Shown: positions 22,124 through 23,359 of the stretch, piece after piece | How positions within the stretch are numbered: the first letter of the stretch is position 1 | How the letters are laid out: the number at the start of each line of letters is the position of its first letter | NCBI GenBank assembly: GCA_030266525.1 | Contig: JAJDIC010000030.1 | Coordinates: forward strand, 1-23,359 | Direction: 5' to 3' | DNA: 23,359 bases | Origin: Desulfovibrio sp. OttesenSCG-928-G15 | Lineage (GTDB): Bacteria; Desulfobacterota; Desulfovibrionia; Desulfovibrionales; Desulfovibrionaceae | Translations under genes and position numbers: made by a program | Notes under the pieces: generated by a model | The model's input: only the letters and a program-made list of their open reading frames with translations | The model's database searches: none | Told to the model about the DNA's origin: nothing

Positions 22124-22148
22124 ACATTTCAGAAAGGCGGGTTCCCCC

Positions 22149-23359
22149 ATGTCGCAAGTTCTGTCCATCGAAGAAGTCCGCAGCAAGCTTTTCAACGCCG
22201 AAAGCACGCTCACCCGCCTGCTCAACCGCCTCCCGGGAATGGCCTACCGCTGCCGGGTGACGGACGATTTTCAATACAGCCTTGAATTCGCCAGCCGGGG
22301 CTGTCAGGCGATGATCGGCATTCCCCCCGAAGAATATAACTCCAACCATATTGAACAGATGATGCCCGACGCAGACAGGCTCCGGGCGCGCAACGCCATG
22401 AAAAACGCCATCCTTGCAGGCAAGGCCTACAAAATTTACTATCGAATAACCATGCCCGAGACAGGGCAAGAAAAATGGATATGGGATCAGGGAGAGGGCC
22501 TGTACGACGACAGCGGAAACTGTCTTTTTGTCGAAGGCATCATGATGGACGTTACCGAGCAGAAGAGCAAAGAACTGTCGCTCAAGGCAGAAAACAGGAA
22601 GCTTCGCCTGTCCATCAAGGATTCATACGGCCTTGGCAAAATCATCGGCAAAAGCGCTGCCATGCAACGCTGTTACCGCCTGCTGCTCAGGGCCGCGCAA
22701 AGCGACACGAATATCGCGCTTTACGGGGAAACCGGCGTGGGCAAGGAACTGGCAGCCCGGACCATGCATGACCTTTCCAACGTAAAAGGCCGCTTTGTGC
22801 CGGTAAACTGCGCGGCAATTCCCGATCAATTGCTGGAAAGCGAATTCTTCGGCTACATGAAAGGGGCTTTTTCCGGCGCGACCACCAATCACAACGGCTA
22901 TCTGGCAGCTGCCAACGGCGGTACGCTCTTTTTGGATGAAGTGGGCGAACTGCCCCTCAGGCTTCAAGGCAAGCTGCTTCGCGCGCTCGAAAGCCGCACC
23001 TATACCCCTGTCGGCTCTTCGGAAGTGCGCCAGTCCGACTTCCGCCTGGTCTGCGCGACAAACCGCAGTCTGGAGGAAATGGTTCGCCGGGGCGAAATGC
23101 GCTCGGACTTTTATTACCGCATCCATGTGCTGCCCATCCATTTGCCCGCCCTGCGCGAACGCATGGGAGATATCCCCCTTTTGGTGGACGCTTATGCCAG
23201 AGCCAGAGGAGTAACAGCCCAGCTTCCGGCCCCGGTCTTGATGGCAATGGAGCAGTATACCTGGCCCGGCAACGTGCGCGAGCTGCAAAACGCGCTGGAC
23301 AGGTATTGGGCCTTTGGCGAAATGGGCCTGCACACCAACCTGCTGCACGATATCCACAT
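22149..23359 (+). CDS. PAS-domain sigma-54-dependent transcriptional activator (3' end outside window)
   Basis: An enhancer-binding protein that uses ATP to open sigma-54 promoters. The frame is open from the ATG at 22149 (after AAAGGCGGG) to the window edge, 403 codons. The N-terminal part (about 20-140) is a PAS sensor domain, ending in the PAC-type GIMMDVTEQKSKELSL. The AAA+ domain starts near 165 with IIGKSAAMQ. Walker A is GETGVGK (193-199), the sigma-54 contact loop is GAFSGA (239-244) rather than the usual GAFTGA, Walker B is GTLFLDEVGE (258-267), and sensor/arginine-finger parts include FYYRIHVLPIHLPALRER (321-338) and WPGNVREL (372-379). The C-terminal HTH is beyond the window. There is no receiver domain, so the signal is sensed directly or by a partner. 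It is divergent from the OsmC-Dsr operon. Confidence 0.93.
   Translation, partial: MSQVLSIEEVRSKLFNAESTLTRLLNRLPGMAYRCRVTDDFQYSLEFASRGCQAMIGIPPEEYNSNHIEQMMPDADRLRARNAMKNAILAGKAYKIYYRITMPETGQEKWIWDQGEGLYDDSGNCLFVEGIMMDVTEQKSKELSLKAENRKLRLSIKDSYGLGKIIGKSAAMQRCYRLLLRAAQSDTNIALYGETGVGKELAARTMHDLSNVKGRFVPVNCAAIPDQLLESEFFGYMKGAFSGATTNHNGYLAAANGGTLFLDEVGELPLRLQGKLLRALESRTYTPVGSSEVRQSDFRLVCATNRSLEEMVRRGEMRSDFYYRIHVLPIHLPALRERMGDIPLLVDAYARARGVTAQLPAPVLMAMEQYTWPGNVRELQNALDRYWAFGEMGLHTNLLHDIH

Larger units (their letters stand above)
21844..22148. other. Divergent control region, OsmC-Dsr operon / sigma-54 activator
   Basis: 305 bases without a gene. It holds, from left to right, an SD for the operon, an inverted repeat (21916-21939), the sigma-54 promoter (21955-21972, minus), a perfect -35 for the regulator (22077-22082), and the 16-bp palindrome (22108-22123). 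Confidence 0.75.

Overview
The window looks like part of the chromosome of a sulfate-reducing deltaproteobacterium, most likely a member of the Desulfovibrionaceae. The reasons are gene content and style: an exported CbiK-type cobaltochelatase, an anaerobe-type (class I) hybrid cluster protein, a cobalamin riboswitch in front of cobalamin genes, DsrE/F/H-like proteins, a sigma-54 activator, and fairly high GC with strong ribosome binding sites. This is inference from genes; no rRNA, tRNA, phage, insertion sequence or CRISPR array is visible, and the region reads as ordinary core/accessory chromosome.

Layout. Positions 1-1912 (minus strand) hold a cobalamin unit: a riboswitch, a leader hairpin that covers the ribosome binding site, precorrin-2 C20-methyltransferase (cbiL) and a left-truncated periplasmic cobaltochelatase (cbiK). 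Positions 2012-4411 (minus) carry an iron-type alcohol dehydrogenase and a class I aminotransferase. Positions 4721-6837 (minus) carry an unrecognised 76-residue protein and the hybrid cluster protein hcp. Positions 7121-8935 (minus) carry argJ (arginine biosynthesis) followed by a GNAT acetyltransferase. Positions 9220-11237 (plus) carry a PiT phosphate transporter and its DUF47 partner. Positions 11690-14101 (plus) carry a large chemoreceptor with a likely sigma-28 promoter. Positions 14391-16321 (minus) carry a metallophosphoesterase and a NagZ-like lipoprotein. Positions 16443-19518 (plus) form a tight run: 5-formyl-THF cyclo-ligase, a LACC1/YfiH-type protein and a cytoplasmic gamma-glutamyltransferase homologue. 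QueD follows at 19740-20129.

The right end is the most interesting part. A four-gene minus-strand operon (21843 to 20333) encodes an OsmC-family protein and DsrH/TusB-, DsrE/TusD- and DsrF/TusC-like proteins. It lies divergent from a PAS-AAA+ sigma-54 enhancer-binding regulator that runs off the window (22149 onward). The 305-base gap contains a good sigma-54 promoter (GG-N10-GC) facing the operon, a perfect 16-bp palindrome beside the regulator's own putative promoter, and a second inverted repeat just downstream of the predicted sigma-54 start site. The simplest reading is a dedicated, sigma-54-controlled sulfur-relay or thiol-handling module.

Long antisense open frames, especially opposite the chemoreceptor and hcp, are treated as shadows of high-GC coding sequence.
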